Below, in pieces: positions 28,760-38,098 of a stretch of 64,000 nt of DNA. The notes beneath the pieces were generated by a model. That model saw only the letters and a program-made list of their open reading frames with translations, was not told where the DNA came from and did not search any database. This DNA comes from Paenibacillus sp. FSL K6-0276 (GTDB lineage: Bacteria > Bacillota > Bacilli > Paenibacillales > Paenibacillaceae), in NCBI RefSeq assembly GCF_037977235.1, contig NZ_CP150276.1, forward strand, positions 1,860,001 through 1,924,000. Reading direction: 5' to 3'. A program made the translations under genes and the position numbers. Positions within the stretch are counted from its first letter, which is position 1; each line of letters opens with the position of its first letter.

Positions 28760-28777
28760 AAACGAGGCGTTGATAAA

Positions 28778-30139
28778 GTGGTGCATACGGAATTTGAAGT
28801 AGGGAGATTATTGCTTAATCTTTTGCTTGTTCTGGTGCTCGTATTATTGAACGGTATTTTTGTAGCAGCGGAGTTCTCATTAGTTAAGGTCAGGCAGTCT
28901 CGTCTGACCCAACTTGTCAGTGAAGGTAATAAAATGGCCGGATATGCGCTCAAAGTAAATAAGAAACTGGATTCGTACTTATCTGCCACCCAGTTTGGGA
29001 TTACACTTGCGTCACTTGGGCTTGGTTGGATCGGTGAGCCGGCCATTTCAGAGCTGCTCGTTGAACCGTTAATGTATCAGATGGGGATTACCGATCGTAC
29101 TCTGATTTCGACCGTATCTGTTGTTATAGGATTTTCGATTATCACATTTTTACATATTGTACTGGGTGAACTTGCACCGAAATCCCTTGCGATTCAAAGA
29201 ACAGAAGGGTCAGCTCTGCTGCTCTCGGCACCACTGATGTTTTTCTATAATCTGTTCATGCCTTTTATCTGGGTACTGAATGCATCGGCGAACGCGTTGC
29301 TTCGTTTAGTGGGTGTTGAGCCTGCGAATGAGAGTGAGGCTGCCCACTCGGAAGAGGAAATTCGTATCCTGATGAATCAGAGTGCTAAGAGTGGTGTTAT
29401 TGATAAAGATGAGATGAAGCTGATGGATAACATCTTTGAATTCTCTGATCTGCTCGCTCGTGAAGTCATGTTGCCTCGTACGGACATGGATGTGCTGTAT
29501 AGCAATCTTTCGCTCGAAGAAAATATGAAGATCATTACCGAAACGAGACATTCACGTTATCCGGTTGCCTTTGAAGACAAGGACCGTATTATTGGTTTTA
29601 TTCATATTACCGATCTGCTGTTTGCTCCACCTGAGCAGCAGAATGATCTTACGACTCTGGTTCGACCGATCCTTAACGTACCGGAATCGATGGAGATCAG
29701 CCATACTCTGCGATTTATGCAGAAGAACAAGGCTCAGCTAACGCTTGTTGTCGATGAATACGGTGGTACAGCAGGTTTGCTGACAGCAGAAGAAATTCTG
29801 GAAGAAATTGTAGGCGATCTGCATGACGAGTTCGAAGATGAGCGTCCGAGTGTGGAACGCAATGGAGATTATATTTCTGTTGAGGGCCGGATGTTGATTG
29901 AAGATGTCAACGATCTTACGGGTGTAGTGATTGAAGATGATGAAGTGGATTCCATTGGCGGCTGGTTGTTTAAGGAGCTGGAAGGTAATCCAAGCAAAGG
30001 AAAACGAGTTAAAGTTGAAGATGTTGTTTTTGAAGTAGAGGAATCGACAAGACTGCGGATTACTAGAATTAATATTCATCATGAACCGCATGTCGAGGAT
30101 AAAGAAACCTCTTCAGAACTGGACGAGGATAGAGAATGA
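28778..30139 (+). CDS. CNNM/CBS/CorC_HlyC membrane protein (hemolysin-like family)
   Basis: 453 residues. It has an N-terminal CNNM/DUF21 membrane domain with three to four TM helices ('AAEFSLVKVRQSRLTQLV', 'GITLASLGLGWIGEP'), a CBS pair (about 205-335, 'VMLPRTDMDVLY', 'VVDEYGGTAGLLTAEEILEE') and a CorC_HlyC C-terminal domain. Family members handle Mg2+ (export or efflux in several bacteria); the old 'hemolysin' name is historical. GTG start behind GAGGCG. A terminator follows. Confidence 0.93.
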   Translation: MVHTEFEVGRLLLNLLLVLVLVLLNGIFVAAEFSLVKVRQSRLTQLVSEGNKMAGYALKVNKKLDSYLSATQFGITLASLGLGWIGEPAISELLVEPLMYQMGITDRTLISTVSVVIGFSIITFLHIVLGELAPKSLAIQRTEGSALLLSAPLMFFYNLFMPFIWVLNASANALLRLVGVEPANESEAAHSEEEIRILMNQSAKSGVIDKDEMKLMDNIFEFSDLLAREVMLPRTDMDVLYSNLSLEENMKIITETRHSRYPVAFEDKDRIIGFIHITDLLFAPPEQQNDLTTLVRPILNVPESMEISHTLRFMQKNKAQLTLVVDEYGGTAGLLTAEEILEEIVGDLHDEFEDERPSVERNGDYISVEGRMLIEDVNDLTGVVIEDDEVDSIGGWLFKELEGNPSKGKRVKVEDVVFEVEESTRLRITRINIHHEPHVEDKETSSELDEDRE

Positions 30140-30172
30140 CCTTTTGAAACGGTAACGTACGTTCCGGATTAT

Positions 30173-30217
30173 GACTCCTCCTGCAGAGCTGCATGGCTCA
30201 TGGCAGGGGAGTTTTTT
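30173..30217 (+). terminator. Terminator after the CNNM/CBS gene
   Basis: ACTCCTCCTGC pairs with GCAGGGGAGT, then TTTTTT; the loop holds a second small GCAGAGCTGC palindrome. Confidence 0.8.
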
Positions 30218-30403
30218 GTGCGTTCAGTCGTATATTCCGCTCAAAAGCTGGAGGGAAGTAAAATTGAAGGCTATAATGATTTCCAGCGGGATTCAATGGG
30301 TTATTTGGAAGTGAATCTAGAGAGATTTATGTTTGTGGACACATAAAGGACATAACGCTCGACTATGCTAATGTTTATAAATTGTTTGAAAGCGGGGTCT
30401 AGA

Positions 30404-31084
30404 TTGAAAAAGAAGCTTCTTCTCGTTGAGGATGAAATTCGTATTCGCGAACTGGTGTCTGATTATTTCATACAGAATGATTGGGAAGTACTCGAAGCGG
30501 ATAATGGAAGAGATGCATTGGTTTGGTTTGACTCACTGCTGCCGGATCTGCTGATTTTGGATATCATGATGCCTGCTATGAATGGCTATGAAGTGTGCCG
30601 TGAAGTTCGTGAAAAATCAGCGATACCTATCATTTTGTTAACCGCCAAGTCCACAGATGACGACAAAATCTACGGATTTGAATTAGGAGCGGATGATTAT
30701 GTTACAAAGCCATTTAGTCCTAAGGTGCTGGTAGCCCGGGCAAATGCGCTTATGAAGCGGGTTGAAGGCTCCCATCTGCCTGAATCTAGCATAGTAAAAT
30801 TTGGTTCCGCGATGTTTAACACCTTGGCTCATCGGTTAGAGGTAGAAGATGCGGAAGTGGAGCTTACTCCTAAGGAATATGATCTTTTATGGCTTTTAAT
30901 ACGAAATAAAGGGATTGTCATTTCAAGGGATACGATACTTAGCCGAATCTGGGGAATTGAATTTGAAGGAGACTCCAGAGTTGTGGACAGTCATATCAAA
31001 AAGCTGCGAAGTAAATTGGGTTATGAATCACGTTTTATTCGTACGGTGATTGGCACAGGGTACATGTTCGAGGAAGAGGCATGA
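30404..31084 (+). CDS. OmpR-family response regulator
   Basis: About 226 residues: receiver ('KLLLVEDEIRIRELV', phospho-acceptor Asp in 'LLILDIMMPAMNGYEV', Lys in 'DDYVTKPFSP') and a winged-helix DNA-binding domain ('LTPKEYDLLWLLIRNKG', 'VDSHIKKLRSKLG'). A longer frame opens at 30365, but the TTG at 30404 starts directly at the receiver and follows GGGG by 6 nt. It overlaps the kinase gene by 4 bp (ATGA), so the two are a pair. The stimulus is unknown. Confidence 0.93.
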   Translation: MKKKLLLVEDEIRIRELVSDYFIQNDWEVLEADNGRDALVWFDSLLPDLLILDIMMPAMNGYEVCREVREKSAIPIILLTAKSTDDDKIYGFELGADDYVTKPFSPKVLVARANALMKRVEGSHLPESSIVKFGSAMFNTLAHRLEVEDAEVELTPKEYDLLWLLIRNKGIVISRDTILSRIWGIEFEGDSRVVDSHIKKLRSKLGYESRFIRTVIGTGYMFEEEA

Positions 31085-32835
31085 GAAGACGTGGAATTAC
31101 CTTTAAACTGTTTGTGATGACCGTTATCTTTTTCCTCTGCTTTTATGGCATGGTGATTCTAAGCCAACTGCTGTTGTTTGACAATTTCTATCAGAAGCAA
31201 AAAGAAAACCGCGTGGAGAAACACCTCAAGAGCTTTGCTGCAAGATATACAAGCGAGCAGTGGGGAAGCTCTCGAACCTCTCAGGAGCTCTTCCGGTTTA
31301 TGCTGCGGAATAAAACACAAATGGTTATTCTGAAGCTGGACGGTAAGATGAATTCGGAAGATCCATTTCATATAAAGTTAATCGGCGATGATGGAAAGAG
31401 TATGGTTGTCTCTTTATCCCTGTTCATGAATCAGTACGGAGATGCGCTTAGAGCAACAAACATTAAAGTAGATGATCAGTTAAGCATTGAAGGCGAACTT
31501 CTGGATGAAGACATTTCTTCACCCGTTATAATCTACCCCATAAGTATTACAAAAAAAGGGGGCGGAACAGTAGGGGATGCGGAAGAGAGTGGGATGATTC
31601 ATGCATCTGGCACTGTTACAGAAATTGTACTGCCTGATATGAAAATATGGAATCCACGCCAGGGAACTCTATTTGAGGCCCTAGAGGAGTGGTTCCCTTT
31701 GACGCCAGCACAGGCAGACGCCTTTAAAAATTTGGAAATGCAGAAGCAAGACTGGATTGCTCCCTGGAGTGGGAGTCGTAATTCTGTTATTATTTTGCCT
31801 CTTAAGCAAAGTACCGGAGAAATTGAACTGCTATTCACAGTCACCTCGTTACAAGAAGTTAAGGATTCGAATGAGGCGTTGCGTTGGTTCTTTTTATATC
31901 TGGGAATTGGCGGCATTATCTTGATTCTGGTGCTCTCGCTCTTTTTTTCGAAAATGGTAACACGTCCACTGATTAAGTTAAACAACATAGCCAAACGGAT
32001 GGTTTCTCTGGACTTTACAGGGGATACATCCATTCGCCAGAAGGATGAGTTAGGTAGCCTTTCTAATAGCATGTTCACTTTATCGCTAAGTCTGGATTCT
32101 GCTTTACGAGAGTTAAGAGAGGCCAATCAGCAGCTAGTTGAGGATATGGAGCAGAAACAAAAAATGGAGATCCTGCAGCAGGACTTTTTTGCCAACGCAT
32201 CCCATGAATTGAAGACTCCGCTCAGTATTATCAAAGGTTTTGCCGAGGGATTGGAGGACGGCGTGAGCGCCGGCAAGCAGGATCACTACATCAAGGTGAT
32301 TATTGAGGAAGCAGATAAAATGGAGTTTCTTGTTAAAAACATGCTAGATCTAGCGCGGTTGGAGTCTGGCACTATCAAACTTCGAAAAACTTCCTTTATG
32401 TTAAGTGAACTGACGGAAAATGTGACGGACAAGCTGGTTCACTTGCTGAGTGAAAAACATTTGGATGTCATCATTATTCCTGCAAATGAATTACCGGTAT
32501 ATGCTGATGCGAACTGGATCGAACAAGTTGTGCTAAATTTTATGACCAATGCTATCAGGCATGCGGAAAAAAGAAGTTCCATCACCGTCAATATTGAGAG
32601 CCATGCCCAGACTATTGTATTCACTATTCAAAATATAGGAGAATCAATCCCTGAAGATCAGCTGGTGCAAATCTGGGAACGATTCTATCGGTCTGAGCCA
32701 TCCCGCAGTCGAATGACGGGCGGTACTGGTCTGGGACTTTCGATTGCGAAGCGAATACTAGATATGCACGCTTGTCATTATACAGTGAAGAACACGGAAA
32801 ACGGTGTTAGCTTTACGGTGACCTTTGAAGGCTAA
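31081..32835 (+). CDS. Sensor histidine kinase
   Basis: 584 residues: TM helix near 10-32, an extracytoplasmic sensor of about 235 residues, a second TM near 267-290, HAMP, then the kinase. The phosphorylated His is in 'FFANASHELKTPLS'. ATP-binding boxes are 'NFMTNAIRHA' and 'GGTGLGLSIAKRIL'. Partner of the overlapping response regulator. The following pssA-DedA-AI-2E genes are close behind and could be under its control, with a membrane or envelope role inferred from that company only. Confidence 0.94.
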   Translation: MRRRGITFKLFVMTVIFFLCFYGMVILSQLLLFDNFYQKQKENRVEKHLKSFAARYTSEQWGSSRTSQELFRFMLRNKTQMVILKLDGKMNSEDPFHIKLIGDDGKSMVVSLSLFMNQYGDALRATNIKVDDQLSIEGELLDEDISSPVIIYPISITKKGGGTVGDAEESGMIHASGTVTEIVLPDMKIWNPRQGTLFEALEEWFPLTPAQADAFKNLEMQKQDWIAPWSGSRNSVIILPLKQSTGEIELLFTVTSLQEVKDSNEALRWFFLYLGIGGIILILVLSLFFSKMVTRPLIKLNNIAKRMVSLDFTGDTSIRQKDELGSLSNSMFTLSLSLDSALRELREANQQLVEDMEQKQKMEILQQDFFANASHELKTPLSIIKGFAEGLEDGVSAGKQDHYIKVIIEEADKMEFLVKNMLDLARLESGTIKLRKTSFMLSELTENVTDKLVHLLSEKHLDVIIIPANELPVYADANWIEQVVLNFMTNAIRHAEKRSSITVNIESHAQTIVFTIQNIGESIPEDQLVQIWERFYRSEPSRSRMTGGTGLGLSIAKRILDMHACHYTVKNTENGVSFTVTFEG

Positions 32836-32876
32836 ACGGATTAACAAAAATACTGTGATGAAAGAAGTGAAATCGT

Positions 32877-33401
32877 TTGAAATTGAACTGGTTGCCTTCA
32901 ATGTGCACACTCGCAAACTTGGGACTCGGATCATTATCCTTGTATTTTACGATTCAAGAACGATATAGCTTGGCTTTATTAATGATACTGCTCGCGACAA
33001 TATGCGATGTACTGGACGGATTACTGGCAAGAATACTGCAATGTACCAGTGAATTCGGTAAACAATTGGACTCATTGGCGGATATCATATCGTTTGGTTT
33101 AGCGCCTACCTTCCTTATCTTGTTGTATAAGTTAGAAGATGCCCACTGGATTGGACTAGCAGCTGCGGTTTTCTTTTTGATCTGCGGCGCACTTCGTTTG
33201 GCCAGATTTAATATGTCGGCTCCTTCCAAAGGATTCGTGGGGATGCCCATTACTGCCGCTGGAGTCATTCTATCGATGATTTCTTTGCTAGATGAACGCA
33301 TGAAACCGGGACTGGTCATCGTATTAATGGGATTGCTGTCCGTAATGATGATCAGTCGTATCCCATTTCCGTCCCTTAAAAAATCGTTCAACAGGAAGTG
33401 A
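32877..33401 (+). CDS. pssA: CDP-diacylglycerol-serine O-phosphatidyltransferase PssA
   Basis: 174 residues, the usual size of Gram-positive PssA. It makes phosphatidylserine, the precursor of phosphatidylethanolamine, in the membrane. The CDP-alcohol phosphotransferase motif is complete in 'CDVLDGLLAR' followed by 'EFGKQLDSLADI' (D-x2-DG-x2-AR-x8-G-x3-D-x3-D). TTG start. 7 nt before the DedA gene, so co-transcribed. No decarboxylase gene is adjacent. Confidence 0.92.
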   Translation: MKLNWLPSMCTLANLGLGSLSLYFTIQERYSLALLMILLATICDVLDGLLARILQCTSEFGKQLDSLADIISFGLAPTFLILLYKLEDAHWIGLAAAVFFLICGALRLARFNMSAPSKGFVGMPITAAGVILSMISLLDERMKPGLVIVLMGLLSVMMISRIPFPSLKKSFNRK

Positions 33402-33408
33402 TACACCC

Positions 33409-33903
33409 ATGCCTTGGATTATTGAGATTATTTCACAGTACGGATATTTAGCCATATTTGCCCTTATGGCACTTGGGATTATCGGACTTCCTGTACCTGA
33501 TGAGGTGTTAATGCTGTTTGTAGGTTATTTATCCTCCGTTATGGTTTTGGACTTTTCACTTTCGGTATTGGTTTGTTTCATGGGATCCATCACGGGAATG
33601 CTTATCAGCTATACTATTGGGTTAAGATTAGGGCAACCTGTGGTAGACAAATTCGGCAAGTGGGTTGGCCTTACACCCAAGCGTTTTGCCAGTATGAAAA
33701 GATGGTTTTTGCGGTTCGGCAACTGGACAATCTTCATTGCTTATTTTATTCCCGGTCTGAGGCATGTATCAAGCTATATCTCTGGTATCAGTGCTATGTC
33801 CTTCAAAAAATATATTCTCATAACGACTGCAGGAGCGCTAACCTGGTCACTCCTTTTTGTTTCCATCGGCTTTTTTGTGGGGGCTAAGTTTTCCTTTTTG
33901 TAG
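33409..33903 (+). CDS. DedA/VTT-family membrane protein
   Basis: 164 residues, four to five TM segments. DedA (SNARE-associated/VTT) features are the re-entrant 'GIIGLPVPDEVLMLFVGYL' and 'FIPGLRHVSSYISGIS'. Such proteins act as lipid scramblases or undecaprenyl-phosphate or phospholipid flippases at the membrane. It lies directly after pssA, consistent with a lipid role. The start ATG follows AGGAAG. Confidence 0.9.
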   Translation: MPWIIEIISQYGYLAIFALMALGIIGLPVPDEVLMLFVGYLSSVMVLDFSLSVLVCFMGSITGMLISYTIGLRLGQPVVDKFGKWVGLTPKRFASMKRWFLRFGNWTIFIAYFIPGLRHVSSYISGISAMSFKKYILITTAGALTWSLLFVSIGFFVGAKFSFL

Positions 33904-33951
33904 CCATTGGATGATCAGCATTATTAATCGCAATCGAATGGAGCAAGATCA

Positions 33952-34977
33952 ATGAATGTATTCAAGCGGTTCTACGCGAACATAACCACCAGACGCTTTT
34001 TTATGCTCGCACTTATAGGGTTGCTGCTGTACAGTGTTCGAGGAATGCTTAATCTGGTGTTGCTGACGTTTTTGATTGCTTTTGTCATGAACAGCTTTCA
34101 GACATTGCTCAGTAAACGAATTGGTAAATTTATGAAGGTTAACAGTAAGGTGATTATTGTCATTTTATACCTCGCTTTAATCGCAGTGATTGTACTGGCC
34201 CTTGCTAAATATCTTCCTAAGGTATTGGAGCAGATTAAGCAATTAACCATCTTCCTTACCAATCTCAAATCAGATGATCTCCCGCAGAACAAGATAACAT
34301 TGTATTTGTATGATATGCTCAGGGACCTTAACTATCAGTCCTACATCAAAAGAGGCATCGATTATGTGCTGAAGGTTAGCAACTGGGGCGCGACTTTCGT
34401 TGTATCAACCATTCTAAGCTTTGTGTTTATTCTGGAGAAGAACCGGGTCGTCAGTTTTACTTCAAGGATGAGAGAGAGCAGGATTGCTTGGTTCTATATA
34501 GATCTGGAGTATTTCAGCCGAATATTTATCGTTTCTTTCGGTAAAGTAATTGAAGCACAAATTCTCATTGCCTTGTTCAATACCAGTCTTACAGTCATTG
34601 GCTTATGGTTGCTCAACTTCCCGTATTTATTTGCCCTATCGATCTTGATTTTCTTGCTCAGTCTCATTCCGGTTGTTGGTTTTTTGATTTCGCTCATTCC
34701 GCTCTGTATCATCGGCTACAACATTGGCGGTCTGACAACAGTCACTTATGTGCTGGCGATCATTGCTGTGTTGCATTTTATCGAAGGTTATTTCTTGAAT
34801 CCCAAGTTGATGTCCACAAAAATGAATTTGCCGATGTTCTACACCTTCAGCGTGTTGTTGTTCTCCAAGCATTATATAGGCGTGTGGGGACTTATTCTTG
34901 GCATTCCCATCTTTGTATTTATGTTGGATATCCTTGAGATTACCCACGAAGATTCGTTCAAAAGAGCGAACCCCTAA
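33952..34977 (+). CDS. AI-2E family transporter
   Basis: 341 residues with about eight TM helices in the AI-2E (UPF0118) pattern: N-terminal helix pair, a soluble middle stretch (about 85-150), then 'ILIALFNTSLTVIGLWLLNF' and 'HFIEGYFLNPKLMSTKM'. Members include Na+(Li+)/H+ antiporters and exporters of unknown small molecules. GGAGC lies before the ATG. Last gene of the probable pssA operon. Confidence 0.92.
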   Translation: MNVFKRFYANITTRRFFMLALIGLLLYSVRGMLNLVLLTFLIAFVMNSFQTLLSKRIGKFMKVNSKVIIVILYLALIAVIVLALAKYLPKVLEQIKQLTIFLTNLKSDDLPQNKITLYLYDMLRDLNYQSYIKRGIDYVLKVSNWGATFVVSTILSFVFILEKNRVVSFTSRMRESRIAWFYIDLEYFSRIFIVSFGKVIEAQILIALFNTSLTVIGLWLLNFPYLFALSILIFLLSLIPVVGFLISLIPLCIIGYNIGGLTTVTYVLAIIAVLHFIEGYFLNPKLMSTKMNLPMFYTFSVLLFSKHYIGVWGLILGIPIFVFMLDILEITHEDSFKRANP

Positions 34978-34998
34978 TCTTAATACTAAAAAAGATCC

Positions 34999-35042
34999 AA
35001 GTTATAAGCTGTTTCTGGTACTTTTCCAGAGGCAGCTTATTT
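34999..35042 (+). terminator. Terminator-like hairpin after the AI-2E gene
   Basis: ATAAGCTG...TCTGG pairs with CCAGA..CAGCTTAT, followed by a weak T-rich stretch. It is the only candidate end for the pssA operon. Confidence 0.55.
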
Positions 35043-35186
35043 GTCGTGCACATTGCATAAAAAATTCAGGTCCAGGGCTTTTTTTATAAATAACGTTTTA
35101 TATTGTGTTCTGCTGTCATAAGTTAGCTAAGGAAGTAATGTTCAGAGTCTATAAAGAAGGAACAGGAACAAAGGAGGTACGAAAAG

Positions 35187-35405
35187 ATGGAATCACAGCT
35201 ACGGAGGTACACCCCCTTCAGGGGCCCATTTGATCCTTGCCCGCCGGTACCGTTCAAAACTTATGTAGTTCCACCAAATCAGTTCATTAACTTTCAGCCA
35301 CCAGATTTACCTCAGTTTAGTTTGCAGGAGGCTCTAAGGTATGGCACGCTCTGGCCGGCACTATTCAGCCCGTATGAATCCAAGTGCAAAGGAGGAGGGA
35401 AATAG
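35187..35405 (+). CDS. cotJA: Spore coat protein CotJA
   Basis: 72 residues, Pro- and aromatic-rich. It has the family features 'RYTPFRGPFDPCPPVPFKTY' and 'PPNQFINFQPPDLPQFSLQEAL'. CotJA is needed for coat placement of CotJC in B. subtilis and is made in the mother cell under sigma-E. AAGGAGG precedes the ATG; cotJB follows after 3 nt. Confidence 0.93.
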   Translation: MESQLRRYTPFRGPFDPCPPVPFKTYVVPPNQFINFQPPDLPQFSLQEALRYGTLWPALFSPYESKCKGGGK

Positions 35406-35408
35406 ACT

Positions 35409-35675
35409 ATGGAGGCAAATCCTTGCGACCAACGTTATTATGAATTGCTTGAGCAACTGCAGACACTTGATTTTGCCTTAGTGGAGTTGAACTTATATCT
35501 AAATACTCATCCTGATGATCTGCGAAGTATTGAACAATTTAATCAGCTTACGCAGGAACGTACCAAGCTTGCGAATCATTTTCAGGAGTTATATGGCCCG
35601 CTGCAGAATTTTGGCCGCGCTTATTCAAAATGTCCGTGGGAATGGAATCAGACCCCTTGGCCTTGGCAGGTGTAA
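35409..35675 (+). CDS. cotJB: Spore coat protein CotJB
   Basis: 88 residues, helical ('YYELLEQLQTLDFALVELNL', 'YLNTHPDDLRSIEQFN') with a Trp/Pro-rich end ('CPWEWNQTPWPWQV'). Inner-coat component of the CotJ operon, helping to organise CotJC. GAGGGA site upstream; between cotJA and cotJC. Confidence 0.93.
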   Translation: MEANPCDQRYYELLEQLQTLDFALVELNLYLNTHPDDLRSIEQFNQLTQERTKLANHFQELYGPLQNFGRAYSKCPWEWNQTPWPWQV

Positions 35676-35725
35676 GAGGAGTACAACTGTAAGGAACTAT
35701 TTTTCTAGAGGAGGGAAGTTCCCGA

Positions 35726-36295
35726 ATGTGGATATACGAAAAAAAACTGCAATATCCGGTACGGGTCGGCAAATGTGATATCCGGATGGCGCGTTATTTA
35801 AGTGAGCAATACGGAGGAGCGGACGGCGAGTTAGCCGCTGCCTTGCGCTATATGAATCAAAGATACACGATCCCAGATAAAGTTATTGGTGTTTTGAACG
35901 ATATTTCTACTGAGGAATTCGCACACCTCGAAATGATTGCCACGATGATCTACAAGCTGACGAAGGATGCTTCGGTATGCGAATTAGAGGAAGCTGGGTT
36001 AGGTCCACATTTTGCGCAGCACGATCATGCGTTGTTCTATTCGAACTCTGCCGGCGTCCCCTTTACAGCAGCCTACATTCAAGCCAAGGGAGACCCGCTG
36101 GCGGATTTGTATGAGGACATTGCGGCGGAGGAAAAGGCTCGGGCTACATACCAGTGGCTGATTGACATGACGGATGACGTGGACCTACAGGATAGTCTTA
36201 AGTTCCTGCGGGAGCGGGAGATTATCCATGCGATTCGGTTTAAAGAAGCCGTGCAGATTATTATTGATGATCGGAATCAGAAGCGGGTGTTCTGA
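35726..36295 (+). CDS. cotJC: Spore coat manganese catalase CotJC
   Basis: 189 residues. A ferritin-fold di-manganese catalase of the spore coat. The metal-binding helices show 'SEQYGGADGELAAALRYMNQ', 'DISTEEFAHLEMIATMIYKL' and 'YEDIAAEEKARATYQWLIDM', with the Glu and His ligands. It ends in 'IIIDDRNQKRVF'. GAGGAGGG precedes the start. A decayed copy of its 3' part is at 40946. Confidence 0.95.
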   Translation: MWIYEKKLQYPVRVGKCDIRMARYLSEQYGGADGELAAALRYMNQRYTIPDKVIGVLNDISTEEFAHLEMIATMIYKLTKDASVCELEEAGLGPHFAQHDHALFYSNSAGVPFTAAYIQAKGDPLADLYEDIAAEEKARATYQWLIDMTDDVDLQDSLKFLREREIIHAIRFKEAVQIIIDDRNQKRVF

Positions 36296-36303
36296 GAGAT
36301 ACT

Positions 36304-36344
36304 AAAAAGAGTAAAGCGACCGATAGGTCACTTTACTCTTTTTA
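36304..36344 (+). terminator. Terminator of cotJABC
   Basis: AAAAAGAGTAAAG..GACC pairs with GGTC..CTTTACTCTTTTT; symmetrical, followed by T's. Confidence 0.85.
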
Positions 36345-36372
36345 AATTTATACAGGTCTAACCCTCAGCTTG

Positions 36373-36522
36373 TTACGGTGCTGTGATCTCGCCTGTGGAT
36401 ACCATGTAATTGCCAGGTGCCACATAGTTTACGGAGTCGGCTCCTGATAAGGCTATGTAGCAGTTTTGAAAATCCAAGATTATCCAAGATTCGCTAAATA
36501 AAATAATAGTAACATATATCAA
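36373..36522 (-). pseudogene. Possible 3' remnant of a secreted-protein gene
   Basis: On the minus strand an open stretch ends in a protein-like tail: 'SWIILDFQNCYIALSGADSV' and then 'NYVAPGNYMVSTGEITAP' and a stop. It is not in the coding frame of any neighbour and has no credible start. The composition looks like the end of an extracellular beta-rich protein, but I cannot name a family. Treated as a gene fragment in the gap between cotJC and the permease. Confidence 0.3.
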
Positions 36523-36658
36523 AAGAATATATTTAAAAATATATTAATATAAAATAAGAAAAGTCCGCATGTAGTTAAGATAATAAGGACAGCTTAATGG
36601 AGTGTGAGAAAAATCCAGAAGGTGACCTTATATCTTCTTTAAAAAAGGACTGAATTCT

Positions 36659-38098
36659 TTGAACCAAGCTTCTGGTAATTCAAAAAATGAAAAGAAATTG
36701 AAATGGTGGCAGTTAAGCTTATTAGGCGTTGCAGGTACAATTGGAACCGGATATTTCTTAGGTTCAGGCTTAGCAATTTCTATAGGGGGGCCTGCAGTAC
36801 TGGTCGCTTACATCTTTGCTGCTATTGGAACGTATATAGTATTTGATGCTCTTTCACGTATGACTGCAGAACAACCAGAGCAAGGATCTTTTCGTTCCTA
36901 TGCAAAAAAAGCGTTTGGTAGCTGGGCGGGTTTCTGCAGTGGTTGGGTTTACTGGTTCTCGGAATTGTTAATTATGGGTAGTCAACTAACTGCTTTATCT
37001 ATTTTTTCGCGTTTTTGGTTTCCAGCTGTGCCTATGTGGATATTTGCTGCTGGGTTTGCTTTATTGGGACTTGTCATCGTTTTTTTTGGGAATAAGGGGT
37101 TTGACCTAGTTGAGAATGTGTTGGCTGTAATAAAAATAGCTGCTATTCTCATGTTCTTAATCATTGCGGCTGCTCTATTGGCTGGTTGGATAGGTGGAGG
37201 TAAGTATACACCGAAGGTTCCATTAAACTACTCCGCGCTGTTTCCTAAAGGAGGGGTGGGGCTGTGGTCTGCCTTTCTGTTCGCTTTTTATGCATACGGA
37301 GGGATTGAGGTACTCGGAATTATGTCCAATAGACTTCAAAAGCCAGAGGATGCACCAAAGGCAGGAAAGGTTATGCTGATCGCCTTGGTTATTGTGTACA
37401 TCTTGTCTATTGGTCTAGCTGTAATCATGGTGCCATTTAGTGCGTTTAACTCGAAAGAAAGTCCATTTGTTCTAGCGCTAAGTAGCGATCACTTGGCTTT
37501 CGTGCCTCATCTATTTAACGGAGTGTTGATTGTCGCTGGCTTTTCTACAATGACTGCGTCACTCTACGCTGTAACTTCAATGATGATTACCCTGGCTCAA
37601 GAGGGAGACGCGCCGAAGTTATTTTCTCGGAAGTGGAAGGATAAATATCCTTTTTATGCCCTTACTTTGATCACCGTAGGAATTACGGCGGCAGTGGTGA
37701 TGTCACTATTGTTGCCGGGAAAAGTGTATGAGTATATCACTACTGCGGCCGGGTTAATGCTGCTGTATAATTGGTCTTTTATTTTGCTGTCTTCGGGAAA
37801 GTTGTTAAAGGGTAGTCGATTTAATACAGTTAAACGTTGGCTAGGATTGCTACTCATTGGGCTCGCGGTCACAGGTACTCTTTTTCATTCACTCAGCCGC
37901 CCAGGTTTATATATTAGTCTGATGCTTGTCACTCTGATCGCTGTTTGTGATTGGATCGTAACACGTGTTCGTAAGAAACGTACCGTTGATACGGATAAGG
38001 AACCGAATAAAGGGAATTTATTGTTAGAAATTCAGGGATTAATAGATTACTCAAAGGATCCGATAAAAATCATTCGACCGAAAAAAAATAAAACTTAA
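36659..38098 (+). CDS. APC-superfamily amino-acid permease
   Basis: 479 residues, 12 TM helices. APC features are 'LGVAGTIGTGYFLGSGLAIS' in helix 1, the substrate-gate glycines, and 'FAFYAYGGIEVLGIMSNRLQ' in helix 6. Proton-driven uptake of an amino acid is likely; the substrate cannot be told. TTG start about 10 nt after AAAGGA. It converges on a LysE-type exporter gene, overlapping it by 4 bp at the 3' ends. Confidence 0.9.
   Translation: MNQASGNSKNEKKLKWWQLSLLGVAGTIGTGYFLGSGLAISIGGPAVLVAYIFAAIGTYIVFDALSRMTAEQPEQGSFRSYAKKAFGSWAGFCSGWVYWFSELLIMGSQLTALSIFSRFWFPAVPMWIFAAGFALLGLVIVFFGNKGFDLVENVLAVIKIAAILMFLIIAAALLAGWIGGGKYTPKVPLNYSALFPKGGVGLWSAFLFAFYAYGGIEVLGIMSNRLQKPEDAPKAGKVMLIALVIVYILSIGLAVIMVPFSAFNSKESPFVLALSSDHLAFVPHLFNGVLIVAGFSTMTASLYAVTSMMITLAQEGDAPKLFSRKWKDKYPFYALTLITVGITAAVVMSLLLPGKVYEYITTAAGLMLLYNWSFILLSSGKLLKGSRFNTVKRWLGLLLIGLAVTGTLFHSLSRPGLYISLMLVTLIAVCDWIVTRVRKKRTVDTDKEPNKGNLLLEIQGLIDYSKDPIKIIRPKKNKT

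Noticed and set aside
35098..35124. Possible sigma-E promoter of cotJABC (ATATT ... CATAAGTT)
   Set aside because: The spacing of 12 bp is shorter than the usual 13-15 and the -10 match is partial; not strong enough to list.
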